Assembly (NCBI GenBank): GCA_049793155.1
Contig: JBARBN010000047.1
Span: 1-30,516, forward strand
DNA from: JALNZF01 sp049793155
Lineage (GTDB): Bacteria > Nitrospirota > UBA9217
Direction: 5' to 3'
Length of the DNA: 30,516 bases
Shown: in pieces, positions 22,628-30,142 of the stretch
Layout of the letters: each line of letters opens with the position of its first letter
How positions within the stretch are numbered: position 1 is the stretch's first letter
Translations under genes and position numbers: made by a program
The notes under the pieces: generated by a model
What the model was told of the DNA's origin: nothing
What the model saw: the letters and a program-made list of their open reading frames with translations, nothing else
Database searches by the model: none

Positions 22628-22727
22628 TGCCGCGGATGGACACGAATGGTCACGGATAAAACCTGAATAAGGGGCTTAAAATGTCAAGGCTTCTTATCCG
22701 TGTGAATCCGTGAAAATCCGTGGCGAA
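22628..22727. repeat. Inverted pair of CACGGATNNN 10-nt arrays
   Basis: The reverse complement of the right arm (22694-22727) reads CACGGATTTT, CACGGATTCA, CACGGATAA, a 10-nt period. The left arm (22628-22659) matches it at about 24 of 32 positions. The 34-base loop has no features. It lies between purF and the convergent tRNA gene. Confidence 0.8.
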
Positions 22728-22793
22728 TGAATTGGTTTTGTTTTTTTTGTTGTTCTGTGCTCATCTGTGGTTACAAGAGAGAAATGGAAAGAA

Positions 22794-22869
22794 TGGTGCC
22801 GAGGCGCAGAATCGAACTGCGGACACGAGGCTTTTCAGGCCTCTGCTCTACCAACTGAGCTACCTCGGC
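22794..22869 (-). tRNA. tRNA-Phe (GAA)
   Basis: The minus strand folds into a complete 76-base tRNA: acceptor GCCGAGG/CCTCGGC, D-arm GCTC/GAGC, anticodon stem GAGGC/GCCTC with loop CTGAAAA (anticodon GAA, phenylalanine), a 5-base variable region, and T-arm CGCAG/CTGCG with TTCGATT. The discriminator is A and the CCA end is encoded. All stems are fully paired. Confidence 0.97.
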
Positions 22870-22898
22870 AGTTTTTGACGACTGCTTTACGAGACGGT

Positions 22899-22928
22899 AA
22901 AATAGCAGAGTAGGGGGTTGATTGTCAA
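22899..22928 (-). promoter_or_regulatory. Promoter of tRNA-Phe
   Basis: On the minus strand TTGACA (complement of 22923-22928) is followed after 18 bases by TATTTT (complement of 22899-22904), about 30 bases before the mature tRNA 5' end. Confidence 0.7.
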
Positions 22929-23153
22929 GGATTTTTCTTTTGCCGGTCATGAAGAAGTTTTTCTCCATGCCCAATTGTTTTTCGAGACGCCGTTAATATA
23001 AATGTTTTTAGTCGAACCCGAACAGGTGTATCTATCAAGATCAGTAACCAGCCACTACCCTCCCTCAACGAGCGAATGCGATCTCCTCTGCGATGGCACA
23101 TTAATAGTTGTTTTCATGTGCCGGTTGCATTACGCCCTCAGAAAAGTATTACC

Positions 23154-23183
23154 TTGACTTTAGTTGCCATTGTTTGGTAAAAT
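23154..23183 (+). promoter_or_regulatory. Promoter of the TPR-roadblock operon
   Basis: TTGACT (23154-23159), an 18-base spacer and TAAAAT (23178-23183) give a good sigma-70-type promoter about 35 bases before the ATG at 23218. Confidence 0.7.
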
Positions 23184-23217
23184 TTCGTCTATCATTTTGA
23201 TATGACAAGCAAATTCC

Positions 23218-24942
23218 ATGGATAAAGAAACCACTGAAATAGCCAAGTTGACGGCGCGTATTTCGAAAGACCCCAAGTCAAAACTTTTTGTTCCGCTGGC
23301 GGAAGAGTACAAAAAAGCCGGCGACATTGAGATGGCTATTTACGTGCTTTTGGAGGGGCTCAAAAGCAATCCGGAATATGTGACCGGGCGCTTCTCCCTT
23401 GGCAAACTTCTCCTCGCAAAGGGGGATTTGTCAGGCGCGCAAAAGGAATTTGAAGAGGTTTTAAAGACCAATCCGGACAATCTTATGGCCCAAAAAAAAC
23501 TGGGCGATCTTTTTATTCTTCAAGACAGGCCGCATGACGCGCTACCGCATTATAAAAGTGCCCTTTCTTCCAGTCCCGGTGATGCGGAGTTGGCTTCCCT
23601 GATCCTGGACCTTGAGGCAGGCCGGGATGTCAGGTCAGGATTCCAGACAGCAAAGGCGAAGACGACTGATGAACAGGTGGTAAAACAGGAACCGCCTGCA
23701 TCGGTAACGGTCCCTGAACCGTGGCCGGTTCCAGTTCCCCCTCAACCATTGAATGTTGAACTAAAAACAGCTCTCGAAGCTCCGCTTGAATCTCGGGCGG
23801 CATCAGCGGCGTCTCTTACCGGGATAACGCAGGCGCCATCATCTTCGATGATTGGAACTGAAGAGCCGGAAGAGGTTCTCGTCGTGGAGCCGCTGGAACC
23901 GGAGACCTCCGGGCAGCCAGCGCCCATGGCCGTCATTGACGGTTCAAGCTCCCTTGAACTTCAGGAGGAATCAGCATCTGTCTCGGAAGAGCGTTTCGAT
24001 TTTGGTCTTTCCGCGGACAATAAACTTCCTGATGAGCCCGTCGTCAGCCAGGACATCCGTTCTGAAACGGATTCGATCGCTGTTGAGGACGGTGGAGCGA
24101 TCCCGGCGGTAATTTCTCAGCAGACACCAGCGGACGAGATCATTGAAACCGGGTTCAGCGAAGAGGTCTTTGAAAACGGCCCTGAATCGTCGTTCGAAGA
24201 CGATTCTGGAAAATCAGATGATTTCACGACCGACACGCTCGCAGAACTTTATATTTCCCAGGGCTTCTATGAAAAAGCCATTGAAATATACGAGCGAATG
24301 CTGGCCGATAGGCCCAACAGCCGGGGATTGCAGGACAAACTTGCGTGGGTGAGGGCCGCATTTGCCCGAACAGCTGCTCCGGAACCAGATCAAAAAGAAG
24401 AAGTGAATATTTTCGATTCTCAGGAGGCGAGGGAATACGTTCCTGTTGCCGATGCCGAAGAAGTAGCGGGTGAACAGCTGGAAGAGCGCGGTCCGCTTCA
24501 AAAAGACGATACAACGGAATTTAAGCCCGAGGCCGACGCTGACGCGGGTGAATTTGTTCCCTCGATCGAGCTGGAAGAAACGTCGATAGAAGCCGACGTT
24601 GTCGAGACGCCGGGCGGGTTCGGGCGGGATCAAGATACATCGGAAGAGAAAAGTAATGAAGAGTCCCGGGAACAGCCGGGATCAGAGCAGAAAGAGCAGA
24701 TAATAGCGGCGGGAGATGCAGAGTTCGACATATTTTCTGGTTCTCCTGCCCTGACGCAGGACAGTCCGGAGCCAACGCGCACCGATTTTGAACCGCGGGA
24801 GTATGTCCCGCCTGCGATGGAGCAAGAGCCGCCGGAACCGGGCTCTCAACATGAAGGCAAGACACCAGTTCCTCGCGCCGGTCGCAAGGAAACAATTGCA
24901 CGTCTGGAAACCTGGCTCACGACTATCAAGAAGGAGAGATAA
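23218..24942 (+). CDS. TPR protein with long acidic linker, partner of a roadblock protein
   Basis: The 574-residue protein has no signal peptide. Residues about 15-140 form three or more TPR units (PLAEEYKKAGDIEMAIYVLL, LGKLLLAKGDLSGAQKEFEE, LGDLFILQDRPHDALPHYKS). A Pro/Glu/Ser-rich, probably disordered region runs to about 330. One further TPR-like hairpin (about 334-380, LAELYISQGFYEKAIEIYER) is followed by a second acidic tail. The tail has three copies of a short motif: REYVP (405-409), GEFVP (444-448) and REYVP (527-531). The protein ends ARLETWLTTIKKER, a basic helix. The next gene starts one base after its stop, so the two are translationally coupled and likely form a complex. A scaffold for small-GTPase or polarity signalling is inferred. 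The ribosome site is weak. Confidence 0.75.
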   Translation: MDKETTEIAKLTARISKDPKSKLFVPLAEEYKKAGDIEMAIYVLLEGLKSNPEYVTGRFSLGKLLLAKGDLSGAQKEFEEVLKTNPDNLMAQKKLGDLFILQDRPHDALPHYKSALSSSPGDAELASLILDLEAGRDVRSGFQTAKAKTTDEQVVKQEPPASVTVPEPWPVPVPPQPLNVELKTALEAPLESRAASAASLTGITQAPSSSMIGTEEPEEVLVVEPLEPETSGQPAPMAVIDGSSSLELQEESASVSEERFDFGLSADNKLPDEPVVSQDIRSETDSIAVEDGGAIPAVISQQTPADEIIETGFSEEVFENGPESSFEDDSGKSDDFTTDTLAELYISQGFYEKAIEIYERMLADRPNSRGLQDKLAWVRAAFARTAAPEPDQKEEVNIFDSQEAREYVPVADAEEVAGEQLEERGPLQKDDTTEFKPEADADAGEFVPSIELEETSIEADVVETPGGFGRDQDTSEEKSNEESREQPGSEQKEQIIAAGDAEFDIFSGSPALTQDSPEPTRTDFEPREYVPPAMEQEPPEPGSQHEGKTPVPRAGRKETIARLETWLTTIKKER

Positions 24943-25299
24943 ATGTCCTTTTCCGAGATCCTGAAAGAAGTGGTCAGTAGTACGGAAGGAGCCCTTGGCG
25001 CGCTGATAGTGGGTCTTGACGGTATTCCCGTTGAAGAATACGCGGTGAGCAGCGATATTGACATTCAGGCCATGACCGTAGAATTCTCTTCGCTCCTCAA
25101 GGAAATAGAGAGAGGCTCTCAATCCGCGGAGATAGGTTCCACCAGGGAAGTGACGGTCATCGCGGACAAGGCCATGATCATGCTGCGAAGGCTGAACGAT
25201 GAATATTTTTTCGTTTTGATCTTGAAACCTGACGGAAATTTCGGCAAAGGAAGGTTCCTCCTCCGGATCTCGGCACCCAGGCTGCTCAAAGAGTTCTGA
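24943..25299 (+). CDS. Roadblock/LC7 (MglB-like) protein
   Basis: This 118-residue single-domain protein has the roadblock alpha/beta pattern: an N-terminal helix (FSEILKEVVSSTEGALGAL), the strand pair IVGLDGIPVEEYAV, a long central helix (IQAMTVEFSSLLKEIERGS) and strands VTVIADKAMIMLRRLNDEYFFVLILKP. MglB-type members are GTPase-activating partners of MglA-like small GTPases in polarity and gliding or pilus control. No mglA-like GTPase is in the window. The ATG follows directly on the TAA of the TPR gene. A terminator closes the pair, so the two-gene operon is well defined. Confidence 0.85.
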   Translation: MSFSEILKEVVSSTEGALGALIVGLDGIPVEEYAVSSDIDIQAMTVEFSSLLKEIERGSQSAEIGSTREVTVIADKAMIMLRRLNDEYFFVLILKPDGNFGKGRFLLRISAPRLLKEF

Positions 25300-25334
25300 G
25301 GAAATTGACTTTCTCTGCTCTGCGGTCGTTCCGG

Positions 25335-25361
25335 AAACTGCCTCGGGCAGTTTTTTATTTT
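25335..25361 (+). terminator. Rho-independent terminator after the roadblock gene
   Basis: AAACTGCC (25335-25342) pairs fully with GGCAGTTT (25346-25353) around a TCG loop, followed by TTTTATTTT. It ends 14 bases before the aroQ ATG, so little room remains for an aroQ promoter unless that overlaps the hairpin or some read-through occurs. Confidence 0.88.
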
Positions 25362-25374
25362 GTGCGGGGGAAAC

Positions 25375-25824
25375 ATGAAGATCCTGGTCATTCACGGGCC
25401 CAACCTGAACCTTCTCGGCAGGCGGGAACCCGATATTTACGGCACGTTCACGCTTGAAGATATCAACAGCCGGCTTTCTTCGGTCGCAAAGGAGCTCGGC
25501 GTAGAGGTATCGTTCTATCAGTCGAACCATGAGGGAGAGCTGGTCCAGAAGATCCAGGAGGCCATGGGCGTTTACGGGGCCATCGTGATAAATCCCGGCG
25601 CGTACACACACACCAGCGTAGCACTCCGGGACGCGATATCATCCACCGGCATTCCGACCGTGGAAGCGCATATCTCCAACATTTATAGACGTGAGGAGTT
25701 TCGCAAGCATTCGTACATTTCCGGCGTGGCAATAGGGCAGATCACCGGCTTTGGGGCCGACAGCTACCTTCTCGCACTCAGGGCAGCGGTCGGGCTCGGG
25801 AAGGCCGGTGCTGGCAAGAAGTGA
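25375..25824 (+). CDS. aroQ: Type II 3-dehydroquinate dehydratase
   Basis: AroQ converts 3-dehydroquinate to 3-dehydroshikimate in the shikimate pathway, as a dodecamer. The 149-residue protein has HGPNLNLLGRREPDIYG with the catalytic Y22 and flexible-loop arginines, then SNHEGELV, INPGAYTHTSVALRDA (N73) and VEAHISN (H99), all expected active-site elements. ATG 25375 follows GGGGG at 25365-25369; an earlier ATG at 25360 lies in the terminator U-tract. The stop overlaps the pepP start (TGATG, 25822-25826). Confidence 0.96.
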   Translation: MKILVIHGPNLNLLGRREPDIYGTFTLEDINSRLSSVAKELGVEVSFYQSNHEGELVQKIQEAMGVYGAIVINPGAYTHTSVALRDAISSTGIPTVEAHISNIYRREEFRKHSYISGVAIGQITGFGADSYLLALRAAVGLGKAGAGKK

Positions 25825-26906
25825 TGCGAAGGCCGGAACAGGACCGTCTCGCCAGACTCAGGCAGAGCATGAGCGAGAACAAGCTCGACTCACTGCTCGT
25901 TATCAGGCGTGAAGACGTCCGTTATCTAAGCGGCTTCACCGGTTCATCCGGTTCTCTGCTGGTCTCTTCCACCAGGTCATGTCTGATCACCGATTTCCGA
26001 TACAATGTGCAGGCCCGCAAGGAAACCACCGGAATCGCGATCCTGATCCAGAAAAAAGATCATTTTACGGCTGTCCGGGATGCCGGCGAACGTATGGGCG
26101 TTGATACGCTCTGGTTCGACGAATCAGCGCTCACCGTCGAAGGGCTCAAAAATCTGAAAAAAAAGGGGTTCAAGCTCAAGGGACACGCTGACCTGATCAA
26201 GACGCTCAGACAGCAGAAAGACAAAGAGGAACTTGCGAATATCCGAATGGCCGTCCGCCGGGCCGAGGAAGCGTTCCTGGCATTAAAGGCGGAGATCAAG
26301 CCGGGCGCCACGGAGCAGGGACTCGGATCTAAGCTCGAATTCCTGATGCGGGAGAAAGGGTCCCGCAAGGGGGCTTTTGATACTATTGTGGCTTCAGGCG
26401 ACAATGGGGCCATGCCGCATGCGTCGGTCACAAACCGCCGCATTAAAAAAGGCGATATGGTGACCTTCGACTTCGGCGCTGAGGCGAACGGGTATTACAG
26501 CGATATCACCCGGACCTTCTGTGTCGGGCGGCCTTCAGCACGGCAGAGGGAGATCCATGATCTTGTACTGCAGGCCCAGTCAGCCGCGGTCCGGAGCATC
26601 AGCATCGGCGTTCCGTGCAAGTCTGTCGACAGTGCCGCACGGGAGGTCATCAAGAGAGCAGGACACGGGATGCACTTCGGCCATGGCACCGGACACGGCA
26701 TCGGGCTCATGGTTCATGAAGGGCCTTCCGTCTCTCCGCTGTCTCATGATATTGTTGAAGAGGACATGGTTTTCACCGTCGAGCCAGGCGTGTATATACC
26801 CGGCTGGGGCGGGGTCCGCATCGAAGACATGGTCCTGGTGACTGAAAAGGGAGTAAAGGTGCTGACCACGCTGCCGAGGGAGTTGGAAAGCTTAAAGAGT
26901 CTATAG
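25824..26906 (+). CDS. pepP: Xaa-Pro aminopeptidase (M24B)
   Basis: The enzyme removes an N-terminal residue preceding proline. The 360-residue protein has a creatinase-like N-domain (about 1-125, DSLLVIRREDVRYLSGFTGSSG) and a pita-bread catalytic domain. The dimetal ligands are D216 (FDFGAEANGYY), D227 (SDITRTF), H291 (GTGHGIG), E320 (VEPGVY) and E334 (RIEDMV), all present. ATG 25824 overlaps the aroQ stop; a GTG at 25821 is an alternative. The C-terminus ends SLKSL, encoded by units of the 9-nt repeat array, which also supplies the TAG stop. The position aroQ-pepP-efp is a widespread order. Confidence 0.93.
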   Translation: MRRPEQDRLARLRQSMSENKLDSLLVIRREDVRYLSGFTGSSGSLLVSSTRSCLITDFRYNVQARKETTGIAILIQKKDHFTAVRDAGERMGVDTLWFDESALTVEGLKNLKKKGFKLKGHADLIKTLRQQKDKEELANIRMAVRRAEEAFLALKAEIKPGATEQGLGSKLEFLMREKGSRKGAFDTIVASGDNGAMPHASVTNRRIKKGDMVTFDFGAEANGYYSDITRTFCVGRPSARQREIHDLVLQAQSAAVRSISIGVPCKSVDSAAREVIKRAGHGMHFGHGTGHGIGLMVHEGPSVSPLSHDIVEEDMVFTVEPGVYIPGWGGVRIEDMVLVTEKGVKVLTTLPRELESLKSL

Positions 26907-26933
26907 AGTCTAAAGAGTTTGTAGGGTTTGTTG
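26889..26933 (+). repeat. Tandem array of the 9-nt unit (AGTCTAAAG family), third site
   Basis: Units AGCTTAAAG, AGTCTATAG, AGTCTAAAG, AGTTTGTAG and GGTTTGTTG run from the last pepP codons into the pepP-efp spacer. The second contains the pepP stop codon. AGTCTAAAG is identical to a unit of the 4370 array and to the inverted first unit of 4822. No inverted partner is seen here. Confidence 0.8.
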
Positions 26934-27004
26934 TCTGAGTGAAAGAGCAGGGCGGTCAAGTAGACCTGATATTATATGGCAAGACGAAAGGGAGGTAGTG
27001 CGAA

Positions 27005-27571
27005 GTGCCGGTATCCACAACAGAGTTTAGAAATGGTTTGAAAATCGAGATCGACGGCGAGCCGTACGTGATCGTGGAGTTTCAGCATGTGAAACCCGGC
27101 AAGGGCGGGGCATTCGTGAGGACGAAGTTCAAAAGCCTCAAGTCGGGGAACGTCACCGATAAAACCTTCAGGGCAGGCGAAAAAGTCGATGTCCCCGACC
27201 TCGAGGAAAAGACGATGCAGTATCTCTACGGGGCCGACAAGGACCGTATATTCATGGACACCACCAGCTACGAACAGGTATCCCTGAACGAAAAGCAGCT
27301 CGGCGACAGTATCAATTATCTCAAAGAGAACATGGAGATCAAGGTCCTCTATCATAAGGGGATGCCGATAAACATTGAAGTGCCTATGTTTGTGGAGCTT
27401 GCGATCGCCAAAACCGATCCGGGTGTACGGGGCGACACCGCCTCGGGGGGCTCCAAGCCTGCAACGCTCGAGACCGGGGCTGTGGTCAAGGTGCCTCTTT
27501 ACATGAACGAGGGCGATGTCATCAAGGTCGACACGCGCACGGGGACCTTTATCGAGCGGGTCAAGAAATAG
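27005..27571 (+). CDS. efp: Elongation factor P
   Basis: EF-P rescues ribosomes stalled at polyproline. The 188-residue protein has three beta domains: a KOW-like domain (about 3-62) with the loop HVKPGKGGAF, then two OB folds (about 66-125 and 130-187) ending in DVIKVDTRTGTFIERVKK. The loop-tip lysine (K33) is the position modified in EpmA-type systems; whether it is modified here cannot be told, as epmA/epmB are not in the window. The first codon is GTG at 27005, supported by AGGGAGGT at 26989-26996. Confidence 0.96.
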   Translation: MPVSTTEFRNGLKIEIDGEPYVIVEFQHVKPGKGGAFVRTKFKSLKSGNVTDKTFRAGEKVDVPDLEEKTMQYLYGADKDRIFMDTTSYEQVSLNEKQLGDSINYLKENMEIKVLYHKGMPINIEVPMFVELAIAKTDPGVRGDTASGGSKPATLETGAVVKVPLYMNEGDVIKVDTRTGTFIERVKK

Positions 27572-27613
27572 TCCTGTTCACCATCATATCAGCGACGTGA
27601 AAAAGGAGCAGTT

Positions 27614-28090
27614 ATGAACCTGAAAGAGATCAAGGAACTGATAGAGCTGATGAAAAACACGGACATCTCGGAACTGGAGATCGAACGATCCGGTGTTAAA
27701 GTTCGGCTCCGGAAGGGCGGTGACGTCACGTTCCATCCGTCAATGCCGCGCATGGAATATCCGCCTGCCGCTATCGTTGCGCCGGCGGTCACCGTGGTTC
27801 CGGCGCCGGGAGCAGTTGCCGAGAAGGCAACGGAGGCGGTCAAAACGAACATCATCAGGGTCACCTCTCCCATTGTCGGCACATTCTATCGGTCAAGTTC
27901 TCCGGACAAACCGCCATATGTGGAGGTGGGGGATGTAGTGAAAAAAGGGCAGGTGCTCTGCATCATCGAGGCGATGAAGCTCATGAATGAGATCGAATGC
28001 GAGAGCGCCGGGAAGATCGTTCAGATACTGGTGGAGAGCGGCGCACCCGTGGAGTATGGAGAGCCGCTTTTTGTGATCGAGCAGGATTAG
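27614..28090 (+). CDS. accB: Acetyl-CoA carboxylase biotin carboxyl carrier protein
   Basis: AccB carries the biotin on which AccC fixes CO2 for malonyl-CoA synthesis. The 158-residue protein has the N-terminal helix LKEIKELIELMKNTDISELEIERSG, a Pro/Ala-rich hinge (about 50-80), and the biotinyl domain with IIEAMKLMNEIE; the biotinylated lysine is K122. Length and order are normal. ATG 27614 follows AAAAAGGAG. accC comes 80 bases later. Confidence 0.96.
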   Translation: MNLKEIKELIELMKNTDISELEIERSGVKVRLRKGGDVTFHPSMPRMEYPPAAIVAPAVTVVPAPGAVAEKATEAVKTNIIRVTSPIVGTFYRSSSPDKPPYVEVGDVVKKGQVLCIIEAMKLMNEIECESAGKIVQILVESGAPVEYGEPLFVIEQD

Positions 28091-28115
28091 GATCGCAGAA
28101 TGAAATTGCGATGGC

Positions 28116-28143
28116 TTCAGCCTTCGGTCTTCGGCTGAATATT
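28116..28143 (+). repeat. Hairpin in the accB-accC spacer, part of a repeated 18-nt motif
   Basis: TTCAGCC (28116-28122) pairs with GGCTGAA (28133-28139) around a 10-base loop; no U-tract follows. The overlapping sequence GGTCTTCGGCTGAATATT (28126-28143) recurs with one change at 19074-19091, in the nusB-M17 spacer. Confidence 0.5.
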
Positions 28144-28170
28144 CCGGGTGAAACTATTTGAGGTGAGTTA

Positions 28171-29517
28171 GTGTTTAAAAAAATATTGATCGCCAACCGC
28201 GGCGAGATCGCCCTCCGTGTCATCCGGGCATGCAAGGAGATGGACATCAAGACCGTTGCCGTGCATTCCACCGCGGACGCGAACTCACTGCATGTGCGTT
28301 TCGCGGATGAGAGCGTGTGCATCGGCCCGCCCAAGAGCTCGGACAGTTATCTGAACGTACCGAGCATCATAAGCGCCGCGGAGATCACCGATTCCGAGGC
28401 CATCCACCCCGGATACGGCTTCCTGGCGGAGAACGCGAGTTTCGCCGAGATCTGCAACTCCACGGGGATCCGCTTCATCGGACCGAGCCCCGAAAGCATC
28501 AAACAGATGGGAGACAAGGCAAGGGCGAGGGAAACGGCGCAGAAATCGGGAGTTCCCGTGCTGCCGGGCAGTAATGGCGTGGTGACCGAGGAAAGCAGCG
28601 CCATTGAGATCGCGCGGGAGATCGGCTTCCCGGTGATCGTCAAGGCCGCGGCGGGGGGCGGCGGCAAAGGCATGCGTGTTGTGCTGGAAGAGTCCGAGTT
28701 CGCCAATGCCTTTGTCATGGCCCAGACCGAGGCGCTTGCCTCGTTCAGCAACGCCGACGTCTATATAGAGAAGTATATCCTCCAGCCGCGGCATATCGAG
28801 ATCCAGCTTATCGCAGACGAAAAGGGGAACACGGTCCACCTTGGCGAACGCGAATGCTCGATCCAGCGCAGGCACCAGAAGCTTATCGAGGAGGCCCCCT
28901 CGGTCATTGTCAACGAAAGTTTGCGAAAACAGATGGGAGACATGGCCATTGCTATTGCAAGGTCCGTCAAGTACCGCAACGCGGGCACTATTGAGTTCCT
29001 CATGGACGAAAACGGAAAATTCTACTTCATGGAGATGAATACCCGTATCCAGGTGGAGCACCCTGTCACGGAGATGGTCACGGGGATAGACCTGGTGAAA
29101 GAGCAGATCCGCATTGCGGCCGGACTGCCGCTTTCGTTCACTCAGGGCGATATCAGGATCAAGGGACACAGCATCGAATGCCGGATCAACGCCGAGGACC
29201 CTGACAAGTTCACTCCCTCGCCGGGAACGATCACCGCGTTCAATCCCCCGGGGGGGCCTGGTGTGAGGGTGGAAACCGCCGCGTACACCCAGTACGTGAT
29301 CCCGCCCTATTATGATTCGATGATCGCCAAACTGGTCGTGCACGCGGAGACGAGAGGCGATGCGATCATGAGGATGAAGCGTGCACTGAATGAGTTCATC
29401 ATTGAAGGGGTCAAGACCACGATCCCTCTGCACAAAAAAATCCTTGACGACCCTCAATTCCAGAAGGGCGATATTTCCACGAAGTTCATGGAGCGGTACA
29501 ATAACCCGGCGAAGTGA
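28171..29517 (+). CDS. accC: Acetyl-CoA carboxylase biotin carboxylase subunit
   Basis: AccC carboxylates biotin on AccB using ATP and bicarbonate. The 448-residue protein starts FKKILIANRGEIALRVIRA (biotin carboxylase N-domain, 1-114). An ATP-grasp domain (about 115-325) has the glycine loop AAAGGGGKGMRV, GERECSIQRRHQKLIEEAPS and EMNTRIQVEHPVTEMVTG. The C-domain ends with EGVKTTIPLH. All catalytic motifs are present. The first codon is GTG at 28171 after GAGGTGAG, four bases upstream. Its last codons overlap the thiE frame in another phase. Confidence 0.96.
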   Translation: MFKKILIANRGEIALRVIRACKEMDIKTVAVHSTADANSLHVRFADESVCIGPPKSSDSYLNVPSIISAAEITDSEAIHPGYGFLAENASFAEICNSTGIRFIGPSPESIKQMGDKARARETAQKSGVPVLPGSNGVVTEESSAIEIAREIGFPVIVKAAAGGGGKGMRVVLEESEFANAFVMAQTEALASFSNADVYIEKYILQPRHIEIQLIADEKGNTVHLGERECSIQRRHQKLIEEAPSVIVNESLRKQMGDMAIAIARSVKYRNAGTIEFLMDENGKFYFMEMNTRIQVEHPVTEMVTGIDLVKEQIRIAAGLPLSFTQGDIRIKGHSIECRINAEDPDKFTPSPGTITAFNPPGGPGVRVETAAYTQYVIPPYYDSMIAKLVVHAETRGDAIMRMKRALNEFIIEGVKTTIPLHKKILDDPQFQKGDISTKFMERYNNPAK

Positions 29518-30142
29518 TATCAGAGGGCTCTGCCTGATCCTTGACCAGGATATTCTCCGCGTCAGTGCGGAGCAGGCGATGCAACAGGCACTTGCTGCGG
29601 GGGTGAAGTTCTTCCAGTACCGGAGCAAGAGCGGAGCGCGAAAAGTCATCTATGAGACCTCACTGACGCTTTTACGTATTGCCCGGAACGAACAGGCGTG
29701 TTTCATTGTCAATGACCATGCCGACATAGCGGCGGCGGTCGACGCGGACGGCGTGCATCTGGGGCAGGACGATCTCCCGATCGAATTCGCGCGAAAAGTG
29801 CTCGGCAGGGACAAACTCATCGGGATCTCGACCCATAGTCTTGAACAGGCCCGCGCAGCAGAGGCCGCAGGCGCCGACTACATTGGGTTCGGCCCAATCT
29901 TCAAGACCTCAACCAAGGCTGCCGGACAAACGCAGGGCGTACAGAAACTCACGATCATAAAAAATTCAGTCGCCATCCCGGTGATCGCGATCGGCGGCAT
30001 CAATCAGGCGAATGTTCAACTCGTTGTTCAAACCGGCGCAGACGGCGCGGCGGTGATATCGGTTGTACTGGCCGCACACGATATAAGGTTCGCGGCACAG
30101 CAGCTCGTCGGTATGTGGGCGAACGTCAGGAGGGATACATGA
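29501..30142 (+). CDS. thiE: Thiamine-phosphate synthase (ThiE/TenI family)
   Basis: ThiE joins HMP-PP and thiazole phosphate to make thiamine monophosphate. The TIM-barrel signatures are present: RGLCLILDQD at the start, GVKFFQYRSKSG (usually QLREK), CFIVNDHADIAAAVDADGVHLGQDDLP, DYIGFGPIFKTSTKAAG and IPVIAIGGI. The homology begins at about 29519, but no ATG, GTG or TTG lies in frame nearby. The frame is open upstream through accC to ATG 29390 (TTG 29444 between). ATA 29501 has GGAG 7-8 bases before it, and the next in-frame ATG (29579) would delete the first strand. The start given is therefore a guess. The change of QLREK to QYRSKS may indicate TenI-like activity. The end overlaps the next gene as ATGA. 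Confidence 0.82.
   Translation: MTRRSDIRGLCLILDQDILRVSAEQAMQQALAAGVKFFQYRSKSGARKVIYETSLTLLRIARNEQACFIVNDHADIAAAVDADGVHLGQDDLPIEFARKVLGRDKLIGISTHSLEQARAAEAAGADYIGFGPIFKTSTKAAGQTQGVQKLTIIKNSVAIPVIAIGGINQANVQLVVQTGADGAAVISVVLAAHDIRFAAQQLVGMWANVRRDT

Larger units (their letters stand above)
22870..23217. other. Intergenic region between tRNA-Phe and the TPR gene
   Basis: This 348-base gap holds the leftward tRNA promoter and a rightward promoter at 23154-23183. Between about 22930 and 23150 I see no gene, repeat or hairpin that I can support. Confidence 0.6.

Noticed and set aside
28285..29649. Open frame of 454 codons on the minus strand opposite accC
   Set aside because: Arg/Asp/His-rich composition typical of an antisense shadow; no motif, while accC is fully supported.
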